DNA from: Trichuris trichiura
Taxonomy: Eukaryota; Nematoda; Enoplea; Trichinellida; Trichuridae
Length of the DNA stretch: 64,000 nucleotides
Reading direction: 5' to 3'
Assembly (NCBI GenBank): GCA_037903355.1
Contig: JBAJFE010000014.1
Span: 806,001-870,000, forward strand
Positions 10,953 through 23,013 of this stretch are shown here, piece after piece; positions within the stretch are counted from its first letter, which is position 1; each line of letters begins with the position of its first letter. The notes below the pieces were generated by a model, which was not told where the DNA came from, did not search any database, and saw only the letters and a program-made list of their open reading frames with translations. The translations under genes and the position numbers were made by a program.

Positions 10953-12873
10953 TCAAAGTTCAGGATCTTGCGAATGGAACAAGTCGGCTACGGATGACTT
11001 GTCCTGCAGGTAGATAACAATCAAGGTAAGATTGTCCGTGCTGCCACCATTCGAAATGGCATGCTCGGCTAGAACGCCGCACAGATCTTCTCCTTCTGCA
11101 ATGATTTCAAGCTTTAGAATACGACACGGCAGCGGCACGCGCCTACCTTTGTCCCTGCCGCTTGCGTAGAACAATCGCACCAGCTGATGGCAAGTTTTTG
11201 GACTAATTCCATCCCAAAACCCATCGGTACCCAACAAAAGAAGGCAATGATGAGGGCAGCGACGCACCATGTTATAGCCTGGCTCTGCGCTTAATGGAGG
11301 CTTAAGCTGAATGTCACCTGAAAATCATTACTGTGTAAGCTCGCCCGCGAGAAAGCGAAGCAATAGCTAACCAAGGCTTCGAGTAACGCTGATCCATCCG
11401 TTGACGCGCTCCTCGCCTTGAACGTCCAAAATTGTACCGCCCTCTTGTTGGACGCGATCCCTTTCTTCCTACGAACAGTGGAATTGACAGAGGAAAACAA
11501 TTGACGGAGCAGGAACTTCGTCCACCAGGCAGTGAGGTTGGTTTAGAAATTGTACACTACCACTGGCGTCCAGAATTATTGCTAAGGAATCGCCAACCCA
11601 GGCGGTATATATTGCAGACGAAGAGACCAAGCAAGTAAGCGCCGTGCATCCAGACCGTAAATGCTGTAAGCAGCGCCAGCTTTGAAGGATAATTTATAAT
11701 GTGCAATTGTATACCTGACGTTTGCACTTTTTTAGTAGACGTTCCTCCGTTATCCTGAAGGCTTCCAGCAGAGATTCACGTATGTTTGAGTCGGAACTAT
11801 TCAGTGCGTTAAGATTGCTAGCAAGATGGGTAGCAGCATAGCACGCGCTCTCGCAACCGCCATGTCCATCGAATACAGCGAAGAAGGATATCGGATTTTC
11901 ATTACACTGCTCCATAGGATAAGATTAAAAAGAATATATACCTCATTTAAGTCTACCTGATCTGGCGTCATGTCGTGAAGTTCAGGAATGACACTGTAGA
12001 AATCCTCATTCCTTCGGCGTTGATTCTTGAAACTGACCACCTCAAAAGTGGGTACCTGAGGCGCGCAACGGGACACCCAACTCGCATGGCACTTCGTTAA
12101 TTCATTGCTGTGCTGCTTGCAGTAAGCGAACAGCTCTTTGTGAACGATGTTTTCAAAAATATCTGATTCCACGAAAATGGCATCCAAAGAAGCTCCTGTA
12201 CTATTGCTAGAGATAAACTTGTCGGCCAGTGCTTGAGCTATGCATTGTTGATTTGCTCTGCATGCCAACCAAACGGCGTCAGCTAGCTTCATCCCGCTTA
12301 AAACAAGATGAAAAAAGTCGCCTCAAAAAGCGTACACGCACTTCGCCAACGCTACCGGGTTAGAATTGACAATGATTTTAACACTCCTGAGGACGGGTCA
12401 CGCGCGGCCCGAAAGCTACGGAGAATAAAAGTTTATTATGTCTTTAACGGGACACACATTCCGTAAAAGAAACAGATTAACACGAAAACCTATAGTCCCG
12501 TACCAAGAAGCTACATTTTCAAAAGAATGAGTGTAACCTATATCCACGAAGTAACTGACTGGCAATAGTAGGGGTGATAAGATTATACGAGGATGCAAAA
12601 AAATGACTTCAAGCCAGGTAGAAAGGCTCACCTTTTGAAATATACAATGGAAAAGTAACGAAGAGTCTTCTTAAAAGTGCGAAAAGCTTACTTTCGTAGC
12701 AATACCCGTTTCGCTCTTTCGATTGCTTCACCGCGGGCATCCTCAAAGCAAATTTGGTCTCTACTGCATGCTCGTCGTTTAACTGGTTCCACATTGTACA
12801 ACGGCTCTTCTGCGACTGCATCCAGGAACCTTCGTAAAGCAGTCGAAAAGTCTAGCTGCTTATCAACAGCCAT
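10953..12873 (-). CDS. PPM1F: PP2C-family protein phosphatase, PPM1F/FEM-2 type
   Basis: A metal-dependent Ser/Thr phosphatase. PPM1F (POPX2/CaMKP) removes phosphate from CaM kinases and PAK; the nematode FEM-2 of this family acts in sex determination. Six exons, listed in transcription order: 12873-12692, 12296-11957, 11906-11715, 11663-11517, 11468-11372 and 11317-10953. They sum to 441 codons including the stop. After a helical N-terminal region of about 150 residues, the catalytic core shows RRRNED, then FFAVFDGHGGCES (the metal-binding DGHGG), LLEAFRITEERLLKK, SGCTALTC, AWVGDS, ERVNGWISVTRSLGD (the core aspartate), GTDGFWD (metal-binding aspartate) and STDNLTLIVIYL (the final DN). All expected PP2C metal ligands are present, so it should be active. 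The second exon could instead end at 11942, adding five residues. Intron 1 (about 395 bp) contains a Penelope remnant. Gene-symbol assignment rests on the TEER..KKCKR-type segment and N-terminal layout. Confidence 0.9.
12380..12530 (+). mobile_element. Solo Penelope end (PLE-A) in intron 1 of the phosphatase gene
   Basis: Contains a hammerhead-like core, the ACGG/CCGT mini-hairpin near 12445-12465 and the tail CCCGTACCAAGAAGCTAC near 12500. The same tail recurs at about 52510. There is no coding part. It lies antisense to the host gene. Confidence 0.75.
12384..12421 (+). ncRNA. Hammerhead-ribozyme-like motif, solo copy
   Basis: CUGAGGA, C, stem II GGGUC/GGCCC (one U-G wobble), GAAAGC, UA, CGG. 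The helix I partner before the CUGA box is CUC rather than CCG, so helix I is broken and this copy is probably decayed. Confidence 0.55.
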
Positions 12874-15800
12874 GGCCGAACAGCCTGGAAGTTAAAAAGA
12901 TTCTTCGTTAATCCGAAATGTAAACGTTGCAACAAAGTGTATGTTGCAAAAGAACACATTTTAAGTAAACAAACTTGAAAAGTAAAGCAACGGGAAAGTT
13001 GACGGACCAAACGAGTTGAACTTAAAATATTGGGTTACTGTATGTCAAGCAGGTTCGTTGGAACAAAATAATGCTTTACAATATTGTCTACTGTTCAAAA
13101 TCGTTTTCAGCGGCTTTGTTTGACGAAATGACGCTAGATGACTTCGAGAAATGTTATTTTAATTTAATGCAAAGCATTCGACTTTTCTGTAGCGGGTTTC
13201 CAAAAGTTCTGAAGCAGCTGAAATGGCTGCAAACCTTAAGGGATGTTGGCGTGCGATGGAGCTGATTTTCGAGCAGAAAATAGTATCTTGAATGCAGCAA
13301 GTCTGTATTCAAGATTTCCTTCTACGCAATAAGTCAAACGCACATGCAATAGAAAGCGATGACAGTTTGCTTTTCATAGTCCGCTCCGAATTTTATTCTT
13401 TCTTTAAAAATCACGTTATTCAAAGGCTTTTTTGTAAGCATAATTAATCTCCTGTCCTATTATTTTCAACACGACCGTTGGCAGCATTTTTCAATGCATG
13501 CTTTTTTAGCAGCTTGTTAGAACTTTAATTTTCTACATGATCAGTTAACCAGTTTTCAACCTGAATAACTTGTTCAATTCTTTCTGTTATCGCAAAATCG
13601 TTGCTGAACGGGGTTGTTTCTGCTGTACTTAAGATTAATGCGCAAAGCTTATTTCAAAGAGTTCCTTCGGGCAGTCTTCTTAGTTTTTCTTTACTATTTT
13701 ACTTTTTGGCTCAAGAGTTGTTTACAGATAAAAAAATTCCAAATTTTTTTCTACTATTCCATGCGCTTACTGTAGGGGGAGGTAAAACAAGCAATTTTTA
13801 ATGCCAGCATATGTGTGACGTTTGTTTTTTATATTTTCACGTTCCATTTCGTAGGCATAGGCCAGCTTAATCGAAGGAATAAATGTATTTGCCTTTTGGC
13901 AGTAATAAATACACATTCCTCATTAGTTTTTTATTGTATAGGTGTTGCGTGGCGTAAATGCACCGTCGGCTCGCAAAAGCTTTGCACAAGTTTTTTTTGT
14001 TAGCCATAATCAGCCGAGTAATAAAAGGTAGAGCATTGCGTATACATTCCTAGCATTTGCACGAAAGAGTAATTTTTCATGCCAGCCATTCTCATAATAG
14101 CTATTTCCTTAAACCACGCTTACATTTCCACTTTCTTTTGATTCATTTCTCGTGTGGTGCACTATTTCCTACCAGAAGATTAATTATTGCGCGTAGTGTA
14201 CATATGTGCTCATTTATTACTCCACAAATAGTAGTGCCTTTGTTTTGTCTTCTCTCAACGATTGTAACTTGAGCATATGCTTTCATAATTGGAAATAGCT
14301 TTCCAAGAGTACTAAAGCTAGAAACTTTGAAAACATCGTATTTCGGCATTATAAAAAATAGGCTACTTGAGTATTAGAACAAATAGTGTTTTGCCAGCTT
14401 GAGCAGTGCTGATATTTGATTGAAGCGTATCGCCTCATCAATTTTAGAAGGGTTTCACGTTTTCCCTCTAACATCTATCTCAACAATTGTCTATCTCCGT
14501 CCATTTCTTGCTATTAGTATTTATGGAGTCAAAATATACTTCGTTCATGGAAGCGAAATAAAACAAAAAACCACAAATAATTAACTGTTAATACCGTAGA
14601 CCTGAAAATGCTCTTAACAAAGCAAAAGTCCATCAGTTAGAGGCTGTCCCTCATCCATGCTTCAATTAAATAATATAGTCTCTCTTAAGGGGCGTAGAAA
14701 GCGCGACCTTTTAAACAGCTGCGCCTGTGGAGCTTATGTAATGTTTGCTGAGCCAAGGGGACATCAATTTTTACTTCCACGTTAAATAGAGCTTACGAGT
14801 TGCCTCTATTTAACGGAAAATAAAATCTGCATTATCGCTGCAGTTGTTCATCGTAGAAAAAACGTAAGCTTTTCGAAATTTTTATTAATATGTTAACACC
14901 TTCCCACTTTTACAAAATTCATTGTTACAATAAATTTTTCGTGCTCAGCTGCATCTAGCGATGTCATATGAATGCAAATTTCGTTTTAAAAAAACGAATA
15001 AATTAATTTTACCTTTCGGTGAGGCGTTACGCATCGAACAGCCTCCTTGTTCGTGGAATGGAGAATGGCAAGCTGATAGGCTATGGTAAAAACAGAAAAA
15101 TGGATCGACAATCGAATTCGATAATATCTATTAGGCATGCATGGCATTCACAACCACGCCAACGGTATCAAACCAACTAGAACTTGCGGTGTGATGGGCT
15201 GCTGCCGGTAGGGAAGTATTTCTGTTAAATGTAAGAACAGAATGCAGTTCAGTTTTTTCATTCAGAGTGTATACGTACTCATAGTTTGATCGTGCGGTGT
15301 ATTTCGTTGTCAGTCTACCAGAGATCGTAGGAGTTTTAAAAATCATTATTTGCTTGCGATGTTTACTTACTGCGCACTAAAAGAACGATCTAGAGAGCTC
15401 GTTGGAATTGGTAGTACATTCCTATCGCCTATATGCACCTAAAAGCTTCCAATATTTTGGTCTTTCTTCTATTTCTTCTGAAAGGATATTCAGACCATTA
15501 ATATCTCTTTGAAAAACAAATGTTTCTTCCGTTATGAGACCCCTGAGCTTCAGTTTCCATTTTCAGTTTTATTCCACAACCAAAAACAGTATATTGACAC
15601 TCCTTCGTAACTGTAGCATGCTTGCACGTTAATTGTATAATAGAAGCGTCGACGGTTGCCTTGTAAAGACATTAAGTGCTGGCGAACAATTTATAGGTTC
15701 ACTGTGATCACAAAAACTTTCATTTGCTAATTGCAGTTATGCTGTCATTCGTACAGCGCAAACAATGCTTACCACTGAGCCACATTAAAAGGAAGGTGTG

Positions 15801-16289
15801 CCCTAAGCTTTAAATCATGCACAGCCGCAGGTGCGAGAATACACTTTTGACCTTAGCCACCCCTATAACGCTATATTGTTATGCCCTTATCAGCATTAAA
15901 GGAAAGAGATAACCGAGATTCCGAGAAAGATTCCGACAAATGCGTAGTTTCTTGTTAGTATGCTAATCTATAGACATTTCAAGATCCTGAATTGAAACCT
16001 AATCAGTCATATGGGTTCAGCATTTTTCTTATACCGTTCTCAGCTAACAAAGCTATTCTCATAAATCTGAATCGGCTTGCTTTTGTATTATTAATGATAT
16101 ATCAATTTGCATTCTAAAATACAACGAATTAATTTATCATAGTTTTCTTAGCCAGTGATTAGCCTTATACGTTAGGTGTTCTGAACAAGTAGCAACTTGT
16201 AACGGGTTCGTAAGTCCTCAGGGTAAATTTTGATTACGGTTGTATCTGCTCGTTACAATAGACTTTATTTCTTATCAAAGCCTTCAGGC
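12874..16289. other. Gene-poor AT-rich spacer
   Basis: I see no supported gene over 3.4 kb. Short frames at 13071, 13601, 13815 and 14057 (+) and 14143 and 15131 (-) are lineage-unrecognised and lack splice or domain support. Stretches of T-rich DNA lie around 13380-14300. A perfect 12-bp hairpin lies at 14780-14815. Confidence 0.4.
14780..14815. repeat. Perfect 12-bp inverted repeat with 12-nt loop
   Basis: CGTTAAATAGAG (14780-14791) and CTCTATTTAACG (14804-14815) are exact reverse complements, separated by 12 nt. The stem could extend by TTC/GAA past a small bulge. It is not a histone stem-loop. It could be a regulatory hairpin, a small RNA precursor or a transposon remnant. Confidence 0.6.
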
Positions 16290-16421
16290 CTACTCCTGGA
16301 CCGTCTTCAGCGAAAACGATCTTTACGTTACACGGGCCGCTGAGGACAGGTGACAGAGACCACCTAAAAGCTTCGGTTTGTTAAAATTGAATGATGAATG
16401 GGAATACCGTACAATAAAACG
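16290..16421 (+). mobile_element. Penelope end remnant with inverted half copy
   Basis: A minus-sense half motif (GACCGTCTTCAGCG, 16300-16313) faces a plus-sense hammerhead-like copy at 16337-16376. A CCGTAC string follows near 16407, and an ATT microsatellite starts at 16422. This mirrors the 5' palindrome of PLE-A1 on a smaller scale. Confidence 0.6.
16337..16376 (+). ncRNA. Hammerhead-ribozyme-like motif with altered stem II
   Basis: CCG, CUGAGGA, C, AGGUG, loop, CACCU, AAAAGC, UU, CGG. Stem II is AGGUG/CACCU instead of GGGUC/GACCC, so pairing is kept by compensatory change. The GAAA box reads AAAA, which would be expected to impair catalysis. Confidence 0.58.
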
Positions 16422-16422
16422 C

Positions 16423-16454
<32 letters not shown>

Positions 16455-16462
16455 TGTTGTTG
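16422..16462. repeat. ATT microsatellite followed by GTT repeats
   Basis: About nine ATT units to 16450, then several GTT units. It directly abuts the Penelope remnant. Confidence 0.9.
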
Positions 16463-16607
16463 TTGTTGTCCTGCTGTTCAGTTAAGAACAGGCTCAGGCT
16501 CAGATCAGAAAGCTACGACCTGAAAGTTGAATTTTCTGAACGAGCTTTGCCGTAACTAAAAGCTATACTACTTTGTAGCTACCAAAACATTAAACAGAAG
16601 TCTTGGA

Positions 16608-17698
16608 ATGATTGCTTCGAAGTTTTTTATCTTAGCCGTCGCCGTATTTTGTACTATTACGAAAACCTTTCAAGTAAGAGAAAAGCATCGTAAAAAATGC
16701 AATCGTTCTCCGCGCGTCCAGAAAAATCTTCTTAAGGTTAAGCCAAAAGAAGCAAACACGTCTGCTCTTATTGAAGAGGTTAAAAAAGCACTTCACCGAG
16801 CTGACTGGAAGGATGCAATGCCCTACTGGAGAAGAGTTGTTCATTTGTTTTCCGTCGAAAAAAATGGGGAAACATACAATGTCACATTTTCAGCGCTTTT
16901 CACCGACTGCGAACTCCTTTCTTACCCGGTAAAAATTATTACAGCACCACAACCTTTAGGGAAGACAAAAAAAATTGTTATGCTAAAATTTGACTTGGGA
17001 GTAAGCGTTTCTTAAAAGCAAATGTTGTTTCGAGTAGCTAACCTGGCAAGTCGACTTTGGTTCATCATTTATTCAGCAGAAGTTTAAAGTAATTATTCCA
17101 TGCAAAGAATAAAAGCAAAAAATTAATAAGAAAGCGGAGATGAACTCATTTTGATGTCCTACCTTAGCAAAGAAATTCGACTAACCTAAATTACCTTAAA
17201 AGTCGTACGGTATGAGGTAGCATGATGAATTAACGGCTAAACCAGATAGTTAGCTTGAAAAGAAGAGGTATAGAACATTAAAAATTAGCTGCAGCGTCCA
17301 TTCGCAACGACAAAATGGAAAAGAGCATTAAAATTTTAAGCTAGGATTTTCAAAAAAGCAAAACCGCCTATTTTAATACATACAAAAATGAGGACAGTCG
17401 GGTCTTAAATAGTTTGATCGATTAAGAAAACGTATATCATGTCCATCAAATTTTTAAGGCCTATATTTTCGAAGATTTCATAAAGCACCAGCGTTTGGAG
17501 CAGGTACTTATTTCAATAATAATTATTCAACGTTTATAACTTCTTTCACAGGCGCACATAGAAATAATCTACAGCAGACGGGAATGCCCACCATTCCGTG
17601 GTGGCCCAATGCTATTGTGTCAAACGACCTGCCAGATTCCAAACGATCTCGAAAAGTCTGCCGTAGACTGCGAAGAAATGATGGACAGTGAAGTCTGA
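16608..17698 (+). CDS. Small secreted protein, 179 residues, unknown family
   Basis: Two exons, 16608-17000 and 17552-17698. The intron has a GTAAGC donor and a TTTCACAG acceptor, and both exon ends are in phase 0. The N-terminus MIASKFFILAVAVFCTI is a signal peptide. The mature part has six cysteines, two in exon 1 (KKCNR, TDCEL) and four in exon 2 (RECPPF, LLCQTTC, VDCEE). The exon 1 product has an amphipathic helix-like stretch (LIEEVKKALHRADW) followed by a beta-rich stretch with an NVT sequon. This order is loosely reminiscent of cystatin-like folds, but I see no diagnostic motif and do not assign one. AATAAA lies at 17716-17721, 18 bp after the stop, which supports the 3' end. Confidence 0.65.
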
Positions 17699-17721
17699 TA
17701 GGAGCTGACGTTTGAAATAAA

Positions 17722-18869
17722 GTTTTATTGCACGCAAGATTTCATCTGGAAACTATTGAAAGCTAGGCTGCATCGCAGAACTAACATAGCGCCTATTACA
17801 TGTGAGATATTCAAGTTTTGTGTGCATCGCTAATGATTGACAACTTCATTAATACTATGGTAGCAGACTTTGACAGACTAACATGAACAAAAACGCGTTA
17901 TACGCCATGTTAAGCAATTATATTGTTTTGCTAGTCTTTGTTCCAACGGTTAGGTACAGTATGAACAGGTTCCTCGTTAGAAACTATTAAATTGTTTAAA
18001 GCTGGGCTAAAGTTAGACAATCGACGATTCTTCCGCGAATTGGACGATCCACACTTTAGCATGTAGTGAAAAGTGCTCCAGAGAAGAAAGCCACTGCGAC
18101 TTAGAAGTCCCATTATATTAACAGTTGGCACCATGCTTACAAACAACAATCGCTTTAAGCTGCCGTCTAGCTGCCCCATTTTTCACCATCTGCCGAACCA
18201 ACACGCTTTAATGAGTAGAGTTGAAAGTCATCACCAAAGCCATTTATTATTTTGACGTGAAATACAGCCACCATATCCGCCGATAGAAAGGAAAGATAGG
18301 ATAAAATCAGTCATAGAGAACAATAAGTGGAAGTCGACCAACTCCCTTTTTCATTCGCCCAAAAGATCCTTCAACATACTATAGAATTCCTGCAAGTAGA
18401 CAAGTCATGCATACGGAATGTAGAAAAGCAAAAACGCCTATGATCGAAAAACTGAAGCAAACCGGTTAATTCTATTCTTCAACAGTTTATTAATAAGCAC
18501 GTAGCTGCAGTTGCCTGATGAGAGAAAAATATTCAATTAGCAGCTAAAGTTTATTGCTTTAAGGATTATCAGGTAAGAACCTTTAAAAGTGGACTAAAAC
18601 ATAAGCAAGATTTTGGCGGTAATCGTTTCGAAACGTGAGTAAAAAATAATTTAACGCATACATTAATTTAAGACAATATTTTAGTTCAATGTGTACCAAC
18701 TAATAATTATTTAAAATAATCGCACCGCAACTATTCAACTAGGTTTAACCACGACCTTTTCACTGCCTTTTTAGGGGAACTTGTTCAAGATTAGCTTTCA
18801 AATACTGTCCCAGCGTTTGTGTTAGATTACCAACACTATGAATTCAGACGCGGTGGATCCAGAACGTTA
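17722..18869. other. Spacer between two convergent secreted-protein genes
   Basis: I see no further gene. TTTATT at about 18485 on the plus strand could be the minus-strand polyadenylation signal of the cysteine-rich gene. Confidence 0.35.
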
Positions 18870-20070
18870 TTAACGCTACAGAAACAGTTGCCATGAAGCC
18901 TATACTTACGGAGTGATGCTTAATAAGTAAATAATCTTTACGAAGAGATAGATGTGAAATTTTACTTAAAGCTAACTTTGGAATACATTTTGCTATGGAC
19001 AATGTTCTTACTTCTCTGCAGCAAGTGTTGACACAATCTTGTTGCTGCTCCACCATTTTGGCGACATGCCTTTGTCCTTTACGTACGCATTGTCTTGTGC
19101 ATACAAATGGCATTGACGTTACCGCCTTGGTTACCGTAGCATAATGAGCTGTGTCCTGAAGTAAACAATCACAACTTATTAATTCACTAAAACAACCTGC
19201 GCAAAAAATTAATTATTGTAGATTTGAAATTTCCCTACGTACAGAGAAACCCAACTTTTAATACCCAAAGAGACTTCGTACTCTCAAAAATATAAGGTAT
19301 TGACAAAATCACATCAAAAAGATGCACAGCAAACAGATAATTGATCGTTCTTGTCAGCATGCGAATTAGTCGGCTGTGAGTGCGTATACGCAACCAACTC
19401 GCATGCAGACTAAGCGTTGACTGACACAGCGCAGTTAAATTTTAGCGATAGGCGTATGAGCTGACGACCATTGAATCAAAAATATCAAAAGTTTTTTTCA
19501 ACAGCAGGCAGCCAACCGCGTCAGAAAAAAAGTGAGGCTGTTTTATGACTACCACTATCAAAACGCTTGCATAATAAAAATGACGTTCGGTACTCTAATC
19601 AAATTGAGACCGTTAAAAGGTAACCCAAAGTCCTTACGTAGTATTTGGCGATGATTCCCTCCGCGACGTCCCGCACCTAAAACAAAAAACAGTTTCAAAA
19701 AGCAAAGAGGCTGTAAGCAGCGACATTAGACGCGATTCGACTACTGAGTACAGCAGAAGTAAAATAAGCGTTTTTTTTTGGGAAGGCACCGAACAAATGT
19801 TTTTTATCAAGACTACTTGACCTGCATATCAAATAAGCTCGATTAGCGTATACATATTACGATAAGCTGACTGTAGATATAACAATACGGAACAAAGAGA
19901 TACAATCACTTTTCAGGCAAAAATATTTACGCCCACAATGGCATCAAGTAACTGCGTGCAACATTATAATAAAAATGTCGCGGCGTCGCAAAGCTGTAAC
20001 GTACCTTTTGTGGGCATTCCAACGCTAAGCTGAGTGAGAACAGGACAACGAAGCAGAGTAGAACCTTCAT
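18870..20070 (-). CDS. Small secreted cysteine-rich protein, 84 residues
   Basis: Four exons in transcription order: 20070-20005, 19676-19638, 19155-19012 and 18875-18870. All junctions are in phase 0 with good donors (GTACGT, GTAAGG, GTAAGA) and T-rich acceptors. Exon 1 encodes a clear signal peptide (MKVLLCFVVLFSLSLA) followed by LECPQK. The mature part has six cysteines: one near the N-terminus, then C-x3-C, and after 17 residues C-x3-CC. Spacing of two CxxxC units suggests a helical hairpin held by disulfides, as in several families of small secreted peptides, but I recognise no named family. The last exon adds only one arginine before TAA, so the 3' end is the weakest part. A TATA-like box lies 35-41 bp upstream of the ATG. 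Confidence 0.6.
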
Positions 20071-20104
20071 TGCTAAAGAGTAAGAACTGAAGGCGGAACT
20101 GAAA

Positions 20105-20111
20105 TTTTATA
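20105..20111 (-). promoter_or_regulatory. TATA-like box of the cysteine-rich secreted gene
   Basis: TATAAAA on the minus strand, ending 35 bp upstream of the ATG, with a TCAGTTC initiator-like sequence in between. Supports independent transcription of the reconstructed gene. Confidence 0.5.
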
Positions 20112-20928
20112 TCAGGAACGACAAATATTTGCCTGTTCAAACGTCATACAGGATGAAATTATAGTTCAGCTTTGCATATTTAAGTTAAGCGTAATCTATT
20201 GTTACAAAAGTAATCACTATGACGTCATGACTTGGTATGCAATAAGATGAAAAGCGAAGAACAATGCAGAAGTCAAGCGCGCTCCGTACCAAGTCTGAAC
20301 AAACGCGCTATGGTTGAGTGACGGTGGTTTTATGAAACCGTTTTACCGATAAGCTAACTCTCTTAGTAACGAGGATTTTTACATTTTTTGCTTCACATCC
20401 AATCGCTAAAAGCTTTCTACTTCGCGCTGATGGCGGAACGTAGTTTGTTTTGCGGAAACACAAAATTCAAATTATTAATAGCTTTGTTGATTTTGCTGCA
20501 GCTGTTCAAGCTGGCTGAAATTTAAAGCTTAAACAACAGTTTAACCTTGAATGGATAGAGAACTGGCGATCGACGCCAGAACCTTACTTGAAATTTCAAA
20601 CAGATCAAAGGAAAAGCTCTTAAGCTATATGCTTCTTTGTGCGCTGCTGCGTGCAACACTTAAGCCACTACGAAAACACGGTCAATTTTGATAATTAAGA
20701 AACGTGAACCAGCGGCCAACTCGGTGAAATAAACTTTACATTAGGAATGATTACAAGGTCAGAATCGTAGCTATTGCAACCTATAGCTGATGACGAAAGG
20801 TGACAAAGTGGACTTGCTCCAAGCACGAGCAACTGCAGTATGAGCTTGATTATCAGGACAGTATTCAAAACTTCCTAAAAAACGTGAAATCTTAAAACCT
20901 TCCAACCCTTGCTTTCAGGATTTTGCAT
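20112..20928. other. Spacer upstream of PLE-A2
   Basis: I see no gene or RNA. Confidence 0.4.
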
Positions 20929-21006
20929 AGACGGCTTTGATGATATAGTGTCTTCGTACGGGACCAAATAATTTCATTTTTTGGCTTCTTTTTGTACGGA
21001 TTTTCT

Positions 21007-22836
21007 TTGCACACCCCCCCAAACTTAAGCCGATATGAGGTCAACTGCTTAAATCGACTTAAAAGGCAGCCTTATAGAATTATAACTAAAGCAGATAAAG
21101 GCAATAGAATTGTCCTACTCGACAGAACCACCTACAACGAAAAAATGATAACTATCTTGAACACCGACAGTTATACACCTTTGCCCAATGACCCTACAGA
21201 ATTGTCACGGAAGAATCTTCGTTCCCTTCTCATCACATACGGCACAAAAACCAAGGAACCAGAAATCATCAAGATAGCGAAGCATCTTAGGTTCACATCA
21301 GATTACAGACCCCCTCAGCTCTATGGCCTACCTAAAGTGCACAAACTAGAGGTCCCACTAAGACCAATAGTTTCCACAATTAACAGCACCACAAGTGAGC
21401 TCGGCCGATATTTGAAAAAGGTGATCAAACCCCTAACTGGTAAAGAACCGTCCTTCGTCAAAAATAGTAACACCTTCGTCAACGAAATACGAGAATACCA
21501 CTTAGAACCGGACGAAATTTTAGTTGGCTACGATGTAAAAGATTTATTCCCTAGCATTCCGATCTCAAAAACTCTCGATACACTATACAATCTCCCCAAT
21601 ACAGACACAAATCTGTTCACCAGAACCAAGTTAAATCCCTTCCACACTGTCAAGTTGGTATCATTCTGTATGCAAGAAAGCAATTACTTCATGTTTGATA
21701 ATAAGTTCTACAAACAATCTAACAGTGTCCCTATTGGCAACCCACTATCTCCTATCCTGGCCGAAATATTCATGGAGAGTTTTGAAAGGCAAATGTTGAA
21801 AACGGTAGATAGGCAAATAGCCCCACGACTATTCAAAAGATACGTAGACGACATCTTCGTAATTATCAAAGATGGAAAGGAAGAACAGTTTCTAGAATTT
21901 CTCAACGACGTATGCCCCAATCAAATCGTTTTCACAATGGAGAAAGAATCAAACCGAACCCTCCCCTTCCTTGACACACTGATTATTCGCACTAATCATG
22001 GACTAAAAACCAGAGTTTACAGAAAACCAACACACACTGACCAATATCTTAATTTCTGATCGCACCATCCACGCTCAGTAATGCGCGGAATCCTCTCGGG
22101 AATGATTAACAGAGCAATCAATTTATGTGATCCAGAATTTCTCTGATCAGAAATCAACTACATTAGAAAAAGATTCTACAAAAATGACTACCTGAAATCT
22201 TTTATTGACCAAGTATTCAAGCAAAAGCTGCGCAACCAGGAATCACGGCAACTAAGAAATTTGCCTGATATACGCTTAGTTATCCCCTATGCGGCAGGAC
22301 TAGGAGAAAAGATTGTCCAGTTAGGAAAACGGTTAGGGTTCCGAGTCTTTTTCAAAGACTTCCTCAACCTCAGAACAATTCTCCGGAAGGACAAAACGAA
22401 AATCCCAGAAAACAAAAGGACAGGATTAGTCTACGCAATCGAATGTCCCTGTTCAGGAGTGTACATTGGGGAAACGGGCAACACCCTCGAACACAGATTC
22501 AATGAACACATAAAGGGGTTAACCACTTATAACAACGCTAAAAACTTTCTCAGCAACGGCAACAACCACACAAGACAACGTGGAAGACCTATATCGGACC
22601 CAAAGATCACCATGGAGATGGCAATACTAGCCTCGGCTGTTGTGGAACACGCATCACATTGCAATCTAAGCCTTGGCGCAAAAGTTTTATGTTATGAAAA
22701 GAACGCACGCTTACGAAAAATTAAGGAAGCTCTGTATATTAGAAACAACACAACCTACAACCAAGATAAAGGAGCGGAAATAAATGAAATATGGACGAAT
22801 ATTGTAACCCGCTCGAATTGTTGCTCGCTCAACTAA
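21007..22836 (+). pseudogene. PLE-A2 reverse transcriptase/GIY-YIG, truncated and broken
   Basis: Homologous to the PLE-A1 protein from PNLSRYEVN onward, so about the first 170 codons of the PLE-A1 frame are missing. RT motifs remain: KADKGNRIVLLDR, LYGLPKVHK, YDVKDLFPSIP, the degraded SVPIGNPLSPILAE and the catalytic RYVDDIF. In-frame TGA stops lie at about 22057 and 22144. The GIY-YIG module is intact in 22261-22836 (LVYAIEC, then VYIGETGNTLEHRF). The copy cannot make a full protein. Confidence 0.9.
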
Positions 22837-22974
22837 ACTTGGATACACCCGCTCGAACTGCTGACAGACAAAGAGAAAAGAACTACAAGGCCCACTTTAA
22901 AACACTGGCCTTTAAACAACAGCTATACACGTTGCACGTTACTAGTGCACTTTATTCATACGTCAATCCTTACA

Positions 22975-23013
22975 CCGCTGATGACGGGTCAAGTTCGGAC
23001 CCGAAAGTTACGG
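22975..23013 (+). ncRNA. Hammerhead-ribozyme-like motif, PLE-A2 3' end
   Basis: CCG, CUGAUGA, C, GGGUC, loop, GACCC, GAAAGU, UA, CGG. This copy has U at the variable seventh core position, matching the classic CUGAUGA box, and intact helix I and stem II. Confidence 0.68.
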
